Assembly (NCBI GenBank): GCA_017893485.1
Contig: CM030365.1
Location: 48,977,712 to 49,041,711, forward strand
Direction: 5' to 3'
Length of the DNA stretch: 64,000 bases
Source of the DNA: Hemerocallis citrina
Taxonomy: Eukaryota; Streptophyta; Magnoliopsida; Asparagales; Asphodelaceae
A program made the translations under genes and the position numbers. Below are positions 53,491 to 64,000 of the stretch, piece after piece; position 1 is the stretch's first letter, and each line of letters starts with the position of its first letter. Under the pieces are notes generated by a model. That model was given only the letters and a program-made list of their open reading frames with translations. It searched no databases and was not told the DNA's origin.

Positions 53491-54231
53491 TCAGTAATCG
53501 ATACACATTCTCATCGATCCATCCTTCTTCTTTACCAAAAGCACTAGTGCTCCCCAAGGTGACGCACTAGGTTGAATAAAGTCTTTCTCCAACAGTTCCT
53601 CAATCTGCCGTTTCACCTCATCCTGTTCCACCGGTGCCATCCTATATGGTGCCTTAGAAATGGGTGCACTTTCCGGTTGAACAGTGATGCTGAACTCTAC
53701 ATCACGATGCGGGGGTAACTCAGGAAAATCATCCAAGAACACAGTCGGGTAGTCCCGAACCACAGGAATCAAATGCACCTCTGCCGGAATCTCTTTCTTG
53801 CGGATAGCTGCCACCAGCTTAGAACACTTCTTCTTCCCTTGGAAAGTGACTTCAGGTCCACCTGGAGCCTTCACTGTTACCGTCTTGGTCTTGCACTCGA
53901 TGCTTGCACTGTACACCGACATCCAATCAATGCCAATGATAACATCGACTCCCAAGATAGTCAGCTCGATCAGATCAATCCTAAAGATTCTGTCCCCAAT
54001 CACAATCTCGCAATCCTCATAGTACTGATCAGTGGTTAAAGTTTTCCCTGATGGAGTAGCTACTGCTAAGATCTTGCCTGGAAAAATCTTCGGTTCAACT
54101 CCCAATACTTTAGCAAATTTAGGAGACACAAAAGTATGAGAGGATCCAGTATCGAACAACACAACAGCTTTCATTCCATTTAAATAAAGTTCCCCTGTTA
54201 CATAATACACACTCATTACGTAACAGTTCAC
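53491..54231 (-). pseudogene. Inner element protease and RT N-terminus
   Basis: A 246-codon frame: aspartic protease box VVLFDTGSSHTFVSPKFA near residue 27, IIGIDWMSVYSASIEC near residue 97, then the RT fingers ([40 protein letters not shown]). It stops at TGA at the codon after CIDY, normally Arg (CGA-type change). Confidence 0.92.
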
Positions 54232-54263
54232 TAAATAACGAAAAAAAGAAATAACATAAACCT

Positions 54264-55349
54264 CTAAACATCTGCCCTCGTACCAGTGATGACATGATCC
54301 ACTTCATCGGCATCAGCTTCCATCAAGGCAAATACTCGTCCTGGTTGGTACGATCTCTTTCCAGTCTGCTGCATTGGTACATTGCGATTACCATTCCGTG
54401 GCTTGGGGCATTGAGATTGGTAATGTCCCGTCTCACCACAGTTGAAGCAATTTACCGCAGGAGGTCTCACAACATTGTTTCCAGGTCCTCCAGCCACACT
54501 AATAGTGTTCGCCCCTGTCGGTTTGAACCTTTGTGCAGATGGTTGTCCCTTGAAACTCCCAAAATTGGCGGGCCTATTTCCAGACTGCCAATTGTTCCTC
54601 CGATTCTGAACAATATGAAACTGCTCCATGTCTGCTTCCATGGCTGCTGCTCTCTTGACCAACTTGTCAAATCTTCTGATGCCAAGAGGTATCATTCGGG
54701 ACCTTAAGCTCGGCCTCAATCCATGCTCGAACTTACGAGCCTTCTTAGCCTCATCCATCACTAATTCCGGAGCATACCTAGAGAGCTGAGTAAATTTGGT
54801 CTCGTACTCTCTCACTGACATGCCACCTTGCTGTAGTGATAGAAACTCCATAGCCTTCTTCTCTTGGACGTCGGAGGGGAAATAGTGACTGCGGAATTCC
54901 TCCAAAAATTCCTTGCCAAGAACAATACCTCTCATTGTCCTCTTCATCGACTGCCACCACACAGCCGCGTCTTTCTTAAGTTGCAGAGTTGCCAACTTCA
55001 CCTTACTGTCCTCAGGGATCTCCAGCACTTCAAAGATCGTCTCTACCTGACGAATCCAGTTGTCAGCCGCATCAGGATCTGACTTCCCTTCGAACACAGG
55101 TGGTTTCATCCGTTTGAACGATTCCACTAGTTTAATCGCCTCGGGCACTGGATTCACAGGCCCCCTTCCTTGGTTCTGATTCATGGCCACGGCGTTGAGC
55201 GTTTGATAGATCCTCGCAAGTTCCGTTTCCAGATTCAGACCTTCACCGTTTCTAGCTCTTCTTCTAGCTATATTCTGATGCAAAAGATCCGTTAAATTTG
55301 AAGTATAAGACATGAATTTTAAATCAACTTGCATTTCATTGAATTTCAA
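54264..55349 (-). pseudogene. Inner element gag
   Basis: A 361-codon frame. Gag core at residues about 75-245 (FKRMKPPVFEGKSDPDAADN, AAVWWQSMKRTMRG, EFLEEFRSHYFPSDVQEKKA, MSVREYETKFTQLSRYAPEL), then one zinc knuckle CFNCGETGHYQSQC near residue 308. The original start was probably the codon at 55271-55269, now ATA, giving (M)ARRRARNGEG. The longer frame upstream of that is likely chance. It makes the particle protein. It has no internal stop, the best-preserved gene in the element. Confidence 0.88.
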
Positions 55350-55416
55350 ACTTTATACATTTGAATTGAAAAACATTTCTTGACATCAGAATGAAAATAG
55401 TAGAAGCTACAACAGT

Positions 55417-55809
55417 CTAACTCCTACGGTTCCTCTTCGCTTCACGAAGCTCTCCCCGTAGTTCATCAACTTCATCCTTCAGCACATCGGACAAATTCTT
55501 CCTCTTCTCGAGTTCCCATACACAGTGACTGAGAACTGCAAAGTCGTCCTTGCGCTTGGCCAACTGCGCTTCCAGTAATCCAACTCTCTCCCGCAGTGAT
55601 TCAACCTACCTCAGAAGAGATGCCACAAGACTATTCGAAACTGGTCCCTCTTCTTCATCAGAAGAAGAATCATCAGATGAGTCTGGAGGTGGGGTAATCT
55701 CTCGAGATTCAGGCCATTCCTCTTCATCAAAATCAGCTTGCCCAGGATGGTACTCTTCCTCAATGATATGCCAGTCGTCGTCGCCAGTAGGGTCGAAGTG
55801 ATCAGCCAT
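55417..55809 (-). pseudogene. Extra ORF upstream of gag: acidic N-terminus and coiled coil
   Basis: ATG at 55809 in a good context (AAGATGGC). 130 codons to TAG at 55417, with a single in-frame TAG at codon 68 (55606-55608). The first half is very acidic (DDDWHIIEEEYHPGQADFDE, SSDDSSSDEEE). The second half is a heptad-like helix (ESLRERVGLLEAQLAKRKDD, DVLKDEVDELRGELREAKR). It lies in the primer-site-to-gag leader, in the gag direction, about 60 bp before the long gag frame. The outer Tekay-like element has only about 220 bp there and no such ORF. I do not recognise the protein. Confidence 0.55.
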
Positions 55810-55953
55810 CTTCGAAATAGAGAGGAAGAAACATGAGTCATAAAGCAACACAAATGTAAGTCACTTACATTTAAATCTCTAGACTCAAACATACACTCTA
55901 ATGTCCACTTCTAGGGTGTCGTTCCTTATAAATTTGTACCAGTGTGAAACGTA

Positions 55954-55965
55954 GCTCTGATACCA
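55954..55965 (-). other. tRNA-iMet primer-binding site, inner element
   Basis: Minus strand TGGTATCAGAGC, three bases inside the 5' LTR end. Confidence 0.93.
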
Positions 55966-55968
55966 CTC

Positions 55969-58785
55969 TGTAACGTCCCGAATTCCAAATACAACTGAAT
56001 TCGAGAGTTCTATAGGATCTTTTCGTCTCATTCGGTACAATTTTACAAGGAATTGAAACTTTCCACTATACATCAAGTTATAAGAGATTTTACACTTTAT
56101 ATTTTACAGCGGAAGCATATACATCAATAATTTACAAATAATGATAGCGGAAGCAATTATAACATTATACAAAAGATGCAACAATAAATGATAATCTTTG
56201 AGCATCAGTTCTCCTTTAACCTTTACCCAGCCAATTATCCTGCATATAAAACTGTGGGTACGTCAGTTTATTCAACCGACGATAATTATACATGGCCATC
56301 CTCTCTATGCCAGGAATAGTATAACGATTCTCATTTCTTAACAAATCACAAACTTGTTCACATATCAAAATAAGGGAAAATCTTAATGATGTCGTGTTGT
56401 GGTTGTGCACTTAGTCCTTAATGAAGTCATTTATATTATATGACACTAATGCACACTTGTTCGGATTCTATGCATCCCATACTACATAGGTCCGAGGGCA
56501 AGCCTCCTATTCGTTCTTCATCTTTATAGGGTTCAATCCCTCGTCATGTCTTACTCTACTACTGTAACTACAGTAAGTATCCTAGATGATCTATGAGTAC
56601 AAGCTCGTGTACAGAAAACGTGAAGGGGAATCCCACGCCATGTCTTGACTCATCAAGCATGCATTCTGTGGCAATTCAGCCTCCTTCATGGCACACGATC
56701 CTCTTGCAGTCACCAAATATCCTACAAGCGTGGCTAAAGTCCGATCATTACTGAGTAGTGCCCACTCCATGTCTTGACTCATCAAGCATGCATTTTGTGG
56801 CTCACACCCGCACCGTAAACTCTAGCTCTCATACTTATTTTTTTCTCTCACTTTCATCACATCTCCACTATGTACTAATCCTTAGTTTTTATTAGAATCA
56901 TGAACAAAATCAAAGCTCTAGAGTTAGCCTCTCCACTAAACCGGACTTATTCATTCATTCAACGTGACCAACCTTGGTCTTTCATTTCAATTCATTTCAT
57001 TTCTTTCCAATTGCCGGGGGAGACTTAGCTACTCTTTTGTTTCAATTCAAATTCACAACTTCCAACATTGAGCGTTACTAGCTCATAAGTTCATTTTTCA
57101 TAATCATAATAGATTTTCTTTTTCATGTTCATAGCCTTCACATTCATACAACTTTCACAAATTCTAATAAATGATTCACTTCATGTAAATTCATGCAAGG
57201 ACAAATAGAGTTTACCGTCATAACCAATGATTCAACATCAGATTCATAACCTTCATCATAAAAACAAATCATAGAATTTCTGATATACCAAAAGTACTCT
57301 GAACAGTCGACTTAGAGCTCATCCAGTCGACTTGTTCAGTCAAATAAACTTCTTCAATAATTGCTTGGAAGAGTCGACTGCTGCTCATGGTCAGTCGGCT
57401 GTTCCGCAGCGCCCAAAATCTCAATGATCATTTACAGGGGAGTCGACTGACATTCATACCAGTCGGCTGTCCTGGGTAGTTCAACTATACAACTTTTCAT
57501 GTTCAGTTAAGTCGACTGTTACATGCATTCGGTCGACTGAACAGGGTTAATTTCGAATTAAGGGATCATCTCTTTATTCTGTTCTTCAATAAGCACACAT
57601 CATTTTTGTCACACTACAATATGTACATTGTCCACACGACCGTGTGATTCTTATCTGTTTATCAACATCACAACATAGTTTTTAATTAAAAGTAAATTTC
57701 ACATAACTAGTACAATTCTGATCACACACTTGTCTTTTCCTCATTACTTGTCTACAGAGTTAAGTATCAATTCCAAACTTAGCATGCTAGGATATCAACA
57801 TGCATCATTTCATAGAATTTCAGTCTGTACATAATTTATATTTCTCGTGTTAGTCGACTGCTCATATTATCGGTCGACTGTACGGGTCGTTTCCAGTTTT
57901 CTAGATATCATTATTTCTTTATCAATCATTCACATTTTCTACATTATATATAGCATAAAAAGATTTCAATTAAGCGGTCATTTTATCACTTCAGTCTACA
58001 CACGCATACACAATTCAAACTCAATTCTAACATGAATTCTATTCTAGAAGTCATGAGAAACACCCACCTTATTGACGAAAAACGAAATCCAGTAAAAGCC
58101 TTCTAGTGTGATAATGTGTCTTCTCCTCCTTGCTCCTTGCCAATCCGAGAATCCTTCTGCACTGATGACCGGCCTCCAAGGTACACACACTCACAACTCT
58201 CTAAAAAATATCTTTCTCTTTCAATGGATCTTTAATGAAGAAGACAATGGAGGGGGGGGGTATTTATACTACATCCTTGGTGAAGTGGAGGGTTAGGATT
58301 TAGTAGATGGTTACGAGATGGAAGGCTAGGATGAGAGTAGGAGCTGTAATAACTACCCTCAACTAAGTAACCACCCCTACACTATCTCCACCTCTTCCAA
58401 AAAACCGGCCAAGGAGAAATAGTGTGCAATGCACACCATGTTGCATGCACGTGCTACTCTAGTCTCCATATAAAAACTTGTACATATGCATTTTATAAAA
58501 AAATAATCTTTTGAAAGATGTTTACCTTACAAGTTGTTATTAAAAGAATTAATTTATGGGCTTAAATTCCTGGGCCAAACTAATAGTTTTTACCAAAATA
58601 AATAAATTAAAATTTGGCCTTAAGTTTATTTGAATAAAGGCCTTTATAAAAATAATTTAACAAACATATATGCATATGCATATACTCATCATTCATTATA
58701 AAATTTCATATTGCGAAAAAAATGGCACGTGCACACTACGTGCAAAATAAATAATTTTTCATAAATGAAAAGTCGGGGCATTACA
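55969..58785 (-). mobile_element. Inner element 5' LTR
   Basis: Same family as 47959-50779. The primer site next to 55969 makes it the 5' LTR. TATA box at 58261-58268 (minus TATAAATA). GTCGAC at 57306, 57326, 57373, 57442, 57511, 57532, 57853 and 57873. A small frame at 56591-56785 and others are shadows. Confidence 0.92.
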
Positions 58786-59621
58786 CTTGATCTCCGGAAT
58801 TATCAAGGTCGAGGTGACGCACATGTGGTATTCGTGTGATGAGGTGCCATTGCTTGCGGTGTGGGGTATTCTCGAAGATTCCCAGGTGTGAGTGAAATAG
58901 TCTCCAGAATTATCTGTGGATAGAGATTGACCTGCAAAATTATCGGGGCATGGGCTAATACTCACAGTTTATCTTTATCTCGTAGTAGTCATCGTGTTAG
59001 GATTAGTTGCATAGGGGGGAATTAAACCCTATAATGTGGAGACGTTAAGGGCTTGCTCCGGACCTATGTAGAATAGGATGCATAGACTCCGACAAGTATG
59101 CATTAGAGAGTCAGCATATAGACTTGTGTTTTCTTGACTTGGTTTTATGCATGTGGTTTCCTGTTTTCTACACTTGACACTTAGTTTCACTTGATATTTT
59201 CATGTTTCCTTGCTACGTCACATTTTATGTATTCTTGTTTATTACATGTTGTTTATGAATCTATGCTTAACTTATGTTGTTTGTTTTTATGTCACTCACA
59301 CCTTTATGGCTGACCCCTTTAGTTTTGGGGGTTAGGGTTATCTCTAGCCTCATATTTTACAGGTAATTTCTTATAGCTCGGATTTGGATGCTTGAGTTCA
59401 AGTGATGTAATGACTTATGTAATTGTAAAAGAAAGTGTTGTAAAGAAAAGAGAATTGTGATTAAGGTGTATTGTATTCTACTGTGCTATGAAAATGATTA
59501 TTGAAATGAAAGTTGAAAATTTTATTGGTGTTGACTTTGTTTAATATTACATTTGAAATTGATGCTGGGAATTGTGCCACGTATTTTCTAAGATATTATA
59601 TTAGAAATTTGGGGGGCTACA
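58786..59621 (+). mobile_element. Outer Tekay-like element, 5' LTR, second part
   Basis: Resumes the LTR begun at 45795 and ends GGGGGGCTACA at 59621. Contains the conserved LTR block at about 59015-59095. Confidence 0.85.
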
Positions 59622-59626
59622 GAGAT

Positions 59627-59638
59627 TGGTATCAGAGC
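59627..59638 (+). other. tRNA-iMet primer-binding site, outer element
   Basis: TGGTATCAGAGC five bases after the LTR end. Confidence 0.93.
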
Positions 59639-59858
59639 ATGCTTCAATAGTAATAATAAACATGGTATAAAAATAACCTAGGTGTGGACACTAGAGTGTG
59701 AGTACCTAGGTGTGGACATTAGAGAGTGAGTATCACATAGAACTGAAACATGATGTTTTTACGTTTGTGGTAAAGTTAAGGTTTTGCCAAAGGGTATTGA
59801 TGTGAATATGAGTAGTGTTATGGTGCTCTAACTTTTCCTTCATTTTGCAGTATTCAGA
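59639..59858 (+). other. Leader between primer site and gag, outer element
   Basis: About 220 bp with a direct repeat (ACCTAGGTGTGGACA occurs twice, about 59681-59719), and an acceptor-like TTTTGCAG just before gag. No ORF. Confidence 0.7.
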
Positions 59859-60930
59859 ATGGTTGGACCCAGATCCAGGGTTGGTAACAATGGTGATGGA
59901 GCTGGAAGTTCCCAAGGAACTGGAATTGATCTCGAGGCCGAATTTGCCAGGGTGTATCAGACTTTGAATGCACTAATGGCAGCTAATTTGTCTCAGAATC
60001 AGAACCAAAATCAGAATCATGGGGCTGGACCAGGATTGGTTAACGCCGATCCCATCAAGCAGATTGAGTCCTTCAAGAGGATGAGGCCGCCAATGTTTGA
60101 GGGGCAGTCTGATCCAAATGAAGCTGATGATTGGATTAGACGGATGGAGACAATCTTCGAGGTCTCGGAAACTCCAGCAGCCAATAAGGTGAAGTTGGCC
60201 ACTATGCAATTAGAAAAGGACGCTGGTGTTTGGTGGCAAACGGTAAAGAGGACTTTGGGGAACCAGCAAATGACTTGGGAGGCTTTTCTGGAAGAATTTA
60301 GGGATCGTTTCTTTCCCTTGGATATTCAGGAGAAGAAGGCGACCGAATTCTTGAATCTACAGTAGGACAGCATGACCGTGCGAGAGTATGAGACCAAGTT
60401 CGCTCAGCTGTTGAGGTATGCACCCGAGCTGATAGTTGACGAGGCGAAGAAGGCCAAGAAGTTTGAGCAGGGCTTGAGGCCGAACTTGAGGTCGAGAATG
60501 ATTCCATTGGGCATAAGGAGGTTCGACAAGCTGGTCAGGAGAGCTGCTATGACAGAAGAAGACATGGACCAGTTCCAGAAGAAGCAAGAAACCTGGAACA
60601 GGAACAAGAGGCTAGCATTAGGTCAGGGTGGGAAGGGATTCCCAGCGAAGCAAGTCAAGTTCAGTGGTTCAGTGCAGATGGCACCCACAACTCAGGAAGT
60701 ACTTGTTACTACTGCAAGGAGGCAGGTCATTACAGGTCAGCGTGTCCTAAGTTGGTAAAGCAGACTTGTTTCCAGTGTGGGCAGGCGGGACATTCTAAGC
60801 CTCATTGTCCACAGTTGAGGAAGGATGGTCCAGGTGGAAGTAAATTCCAGAGGCAAGGGCGAGTGTTCGCATTAACCAAGGAGGATGCGGGTAACTCGGA
60901 AGATGTGATCCAGGGTATGCAAGAGTTTTG
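59859..60930 (+). pseudogene. Outer element gag
   Basis: ATG at 59859. Gag core at residues about 65-170 (FKRMRPPMFEGQSDPNEADD, WWQTVKRTLGNQQM, FLEEFRDRFFPLDIQEKKAT), an in-frame TAG at 60363-60365, then MTVREYETKFAQLLRYAPEL and RSRMIPLGIRRFDKLVRRAA (60372-60758). After a frameshift two zinc knuckles follow, CYYCKEAGHYRSAC and CFQCGQAGHSKPHC (about 60703-60810), against one in the inner element. Ends near 60928. Confidence 0.85.
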
Positions 60931-61009
60931 ATTTTAATTTTAATCAATGTAATAAGTAAAACTTTTATTTTGAGAATAATTAGAGATTGAGTATCATTCT
61001 TCATGTAAC

Positions 61010-61660
61010 AGGAATTGTTTTGGTTAACAAAATTAAGGCAAAAGTTTTATTTGATACTGGTTCTTAGCATATTTTTATGTCGCCCCATTTTCCAAAGGTC
61101 TTAGGTGTGGAGCCTAAGTTGTTTCCAGGTAAGGTTTTTTTCGGTGGCAACGCCGTCAGGTGAAGAATTGATTGCTGATCGATATTACGAGGACTGTGAT
61201 ATCGAGATTGACAGAAGATTATTCGGCATTGATCTGATTGAGCTGCATGTCTTAGGAGTGGATGTGATCGTGGGCATTGATTGGATGGCAATATATGATG
61301 TCACAATTGAATGCAAGCAGAAAGAGGTGTTAGTGAAAGCGCCAGGTGGTCCCGCAGTGACTTTCCAAGGAAAGAAGAAGATTCCGAAGGTGGCTGCAAT
61401 GGTATCCAAGATGGCGATTCCAGATGAAGTCAAAGGCATTCTGGTTGTCAGAGATTTTCCTAAGGTGTTCTTGGAAGATTTTCCAGGATTACCGCCGCAG
61501 AGAGATATGGAGTTTTGCATCAATGTTTAGCCGGGGAGTGCTCCGATTTCTAAGGCTCCTTACAGGATGGCACTTGTAGAGCAAGACGAAGTGAAGAAGC
61601 AGATTGAGGAGCTGTTGAGCAAGGGGTTTGTTAGGCCAGTTCCTCACCGTGGGGTGCGCC
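61010..61660 (+). pseudogene. Outer element protease and RT N-terminus
   Basis: Active-site box LFDTGS is followed at once by TAG (61066-61068), then a frameshift near 61130 and a frame 61105-61530 with DRYYEDCDIEIDRRLFGIDL, VIVGIDWMAIYDVTIECKQK and PPQRDMEFCINV. A stop (TAG, 61528-61530) and a frameshift near 61640 follow. Homologous to the inner copy at 53491-54231. Confidence 0.85.
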
Positions 61661-62140
61661 AGTGTTGTTGGTCAAAAAAGATGGGTCAATGAGGATGTGC
61701 ATTGACTACCTGGAGTTGAATAGGGTGACTATTCAGAACAAGTATTCACTTCTGCGGATTGATGATTTGTTCGACAGGCTTCGAGGAGCAGCTGTGTTTT
61801 CGAAGATTGATTTGAGATCCGGGTATCATCAGGTTCGAGTCAAGGAGGAAGATGTGAGTAAGACAGCTTTCAGGACTCGTCATGGGCTCTATGAGTTTTT
61901 GGTGATGCCATTCGGTTTGATGAATGCGCCAGCAGTGTTCATAGATATGATGAATCGGTTTTTGAGGCCATTTATTGATTCCTTCGTAGTGGTTTTCATC
62001 GACGATATTTTTGGTGTATATCAAGTCGGAGGAGGAGCATTCTATGCACTTGACAGCGGTATTACAGAAATTGCAGGAGCATAGCTTGTATGCCAAGTTG
62101 TCAAAGTGTGAGTTTTGGAAAGTTTGAGGTAGCTTTCCTT
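61661..62140 (+). pseudogene. Outer element reverse transcriptase core
   Basis: A frame with [60 protein letters not shown] and FVVVFIDDI (DD present). Frameshift right after FIDDI (about 62010), so the rest of RT is in another frame. CIDY is followed by Leu rather than the stop seen in the inner copy. Confidence 0.9.
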
Positions 62141-62795
62141 GGTCATATCCTTTCTAAGGAGGGAGTGGCCACTGATCCTCAAAAAGTTGAAGCAGTAAAG
62201 GATTGGCCCAGGCTAATGTCTGTGAAGGAAGTCAGGAGTTTCTTGGGTTTTGGCTGGTTACTACAGGAGATTCATCCAGGGTAATTCTCATATTACAGTT
62301 TCTTTGACAGGTTTGACCCGGAAGAATGTGGCATTTTCATGGACTGATAAGTGTAAGGCGAGTTTCCTTGAGTTAAAGGAGAGGTTGACTACTGCACCTA
62401 TCTTAGCTTTGCCACAAGCGGGGAAGGATTATGATATCTTCAGTGATGCATCTCTCAGAGGTTTGGGTTGTGTCTTGATGCAAGAAGGCAAGGTTAATGC
62501 TTATGGTTCGAGGCAATTGCGTCCGCATGAGATTAATTATCCGACGCACGATTTAGAGCTAGCGGCTATTATCTTTGCCTTGAAGAAGTGGAGGCATTAT
62601 GTTTATGGTGAGAAGGTCAATATGTACACTGACCACAAGAGTCTGAAGTACATTTATCAATAGAAGGATCTTAATCTTCGGCAGAGAAGGTGGTTGGAAG
62701 TATTGGAAGACATTCGTCCTGAGATCAAGTATCATCCGGGCAAGGCGAATGTGGTAGCTGATGGACTTAGCAGGAAGAGTAGTTTATCAAGTTTG
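62141..62795 (+). pseudogene. Outer element RNase H and RT connection
   Basis: FLGHILSKEGVATDPQKVEA in one frame, then from about 62250 [59 protein letters not shown] and [13 protein letters not shown], a TAG, then GKANVVADGLSRKS. RNase H catalytic residues are visible. An Ala-to-Gly change lies in the usual ADALSR motif. Confidence 0.88.
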
Positions 62796-64000
62796 ATCAC
62801 TACTCGAAATGAGTTGACAGCAGAGATTGATCAGGCAGGTATCGAGGTGGTGCTGTAGGGTTTGGGGGCATCTTTGGCTCAGTTGAGACTGTAGCCTTCC
62901 TTGAGAGAGAGGATTGTGGAAGGTCAGAGATCAGATTCAGAGATTCAGAAGATACTGCAACAGGTTTCAGAAGGCAAGCTATCAGAGTTTCGTGTCCAAG
63001 ATGGAGTTCTTTGGATGGGTGAGAGGTTGTGTGTTCCGAATAATGCAGATTTGAGAGAGAGTATCTTGCAGGAAGCATACAGTACCTTGTTGTCAGTACA
63101 TCCTGGAGGCACGAAGATGTACAAGGACATCAAACAGCACTTTTGGTGGTCTGGTATGAAAAGGGATGTGGCAGATTTCGTGGTAAGGTGTCTAACTTGT
63201 CAGCAGATCAAAGCAGAAAATCAGAGACATGGAGGTTTGTTACAGCCGTTGCCCATTCCGGAGTGGAAATGGGAGACATCAGTATGGATTTTATCACAGG
63301 TTTGCCGAGGAGTTCGAAGGGCAATGACTCGATTTGGGTTATCGTGGACCGTGTAACTAAGTCGGCTCACTTTCTAGCCATGAAGATTACTTGGTCATTG
63401 GAGAAATTGGCTGAGTTGTACATTGGTGAGATTGTGAGGCTTTACAGAGTTCCTGTGTCGATTGTTTCTGATAGGGATGCAAGGTTCACTTCAAGGTTTT
63501 GGAAGAGCCTACAAGCAACTTTGGGCACCAGAATTGATTTCAGTACCGTGTTTCATCCACAGACTGATGGTCAGACTGAGAGGGTGAATCGAGTGTTGAA
63601 GGATATGCTGAGGGCTTGTGTTATGGATTTCGGTGGTAGCTGGGAGAGATACTTGGCATTGGTTGAGTTTGCTTATAACAACAGTTACCATGTGAGTATC
63701 GGGATGGCGCCGTATGAGGCTTTGTACGGGCGAAGGTGTAGGACACCTATTTGTTGGTACGAGGTTGGCGAAAGGCAGATGTTTGGTCCTGAGATCGTAC
63801 AGCAGACGTCAGAGCAGATTGAACTGATTCGCAAGAGGTTGGTTGAGGCTTAGAGTCGGCAGAAGAGTTATGCTGATACTCGATGAAGGGACTTGGAGTT
63901 TGAGGTTGGGGATGCAGTTTTCCTCAAGGTGTCTCCGACCAAAGGAGTGATCAGATTTGGTAAGGGAGGCAAGTTGGCGTCAAGGTATATTGGGCCATAT
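62796..64000 (+). pseudogene. Outer element integrase, running off the window
   Basis: The region begins after RNase H with stops near 62858 and 62895. Zinc region (SVHPGGTKMYKDIKQHFWWS, CLTCQQIKAE), a frameshift near 63280, then the core: MDFITGLPRSSKGND, VIVDRVTKSAHF (first D), IVSDRDARFTSRFWKSL (second D) and QTDGQTERVNRVLKDML (E), so all three catalytic residues are retained. A TAG after LVEA (63853) and a TGA shortly after. The chromodomain, if present, is beyond 64000. Confidence 0.9.

Larger units (their letters stand above)
47959..58785 (-). mobile_element. Inner Tekay-like chromovirus, structurally complete, 10.8 kb
   Basis: Two similar LTRs (3' LTR 47959-50779, 5' LTR 55969-58785), a primer site, a polypurine tract, gag and pol with a C-terminal chromodomain, all on the minus strand. 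Flanks are CTTGT (47954-47958) and CTTGA (58786-58790), a 4/5 match. ACTTG on both sides is also possible if the terminal A is shared. It lies inside the 5' LTR of the outer element. Gene order PR-RT-RH-INT-chromodomain and the 2.8-kb LTRs fit the Tekay/Del clade. Premature stops show it cannot move by itself. Confidence 0.9.

Noticed and set aside
1..64000. tRNA or rRNA genes
   Set aside because: TGGTATCAGAGC matches are retroelement primer sites; no cloverleaf or rRNA sequence was recognised on either strand.

Overview
The window looks like nuclear DNA of a flowering plant, from a gene-poor, transposon-dense (probably heterochromatic) region. It is AT-rich. I recognise no intact host gene. 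Nearly everything that can be assigned is a nested set of decayed transposable elements plus one endogenous pararetrovirus (Caulimoviridae-like). The plant assignment rests on chromovirus and Tat-lineage Ty3/gypsy elements, tRNA-iMet primer sites, hAT and foldback MITEs, Helitrons, and the pararetrovirus promoter layout. I cannot name the species.

Layout. 1-3001: a minus-strand chromovirus-type LTR, cut by the window start. 3002-8429 and 27705-28018: the 3' part of a plus-strand Tat element ('Tat-1'), with an antisense ORF, a 69-bp tandem repeat and a split 3' LTR. It is interrupted by a solo LTR (4579-7708, target duplication AGGCC). A 19.3-kb minus-strand Tat composite (8430-27699, target duplication GGCAG) sits inside the Tat-1 3' LTR. 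The composite has three LTR copies, two partial gag-pol sets, two integrase regions, three tandem-repeat arrays and an apparently spliced antisense gene with its own polyA signals. It is best explained as one Tat element ('A') inserted into another ('B'), followed by an A/B deletion near 16.56 kb. 28.1-28.9 kb: a foldback MITE with a 448-bp Helitron in its loop. 29.0-33.1 kb: a small inverted-repeat element split by a 3.9-kb solo LTR (target duplication GTTTG). 34.09-34.72 kb: a long-TIR element. 34.83-35.15 kb: a second Helitron with tandem terminal hairpins. 35.95-43.86 kb: the pararetrovirus, minus strand, bracketed by inverted repeats. 44.4-45.8 kb: a copia-like remnant with a 159-bp LTR. 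45.8-64 kb: a plus-strand Tekay-like chromovirus whose 5' LTR was split by a complete minus-strand Tekay-like element (47959-58785); its gag-pol runs off the window end.

How the parts relate. Each gag-pol set once made capsid, protease, reverse transcriptase, RNase H and integrase for its own copying. All are now broken by stops, frameshifts or catalytic-residue loss. In the inner Tekay element several stops look like CGA-to-TGA decay, as expected for methylated plant DNA. The pararetrovirus order on the minus strand is: promoter with a paired as-1-like motif and TATA box, polyA signal, tRNA-Met-like primer site, acidic ORF; then (from the other end of the linear copy) small ORF, coat protein with zinc knuckle, movement protein, two tandem aspartic protease domains, RT, RNase H, and a final unassigned ORF. 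Points most worth a second look are the tandem protease and coat-before-movement order of the pararetrovirus, an extra acidic/coiled-coil ORF upstream of gag in the inner Tekay element, GTCGAC palindrome clusters in its LTRs, a conserved LTR block at a fixed distance from the LTR 3' end, and the spliced antisense gene in the Tat composite.
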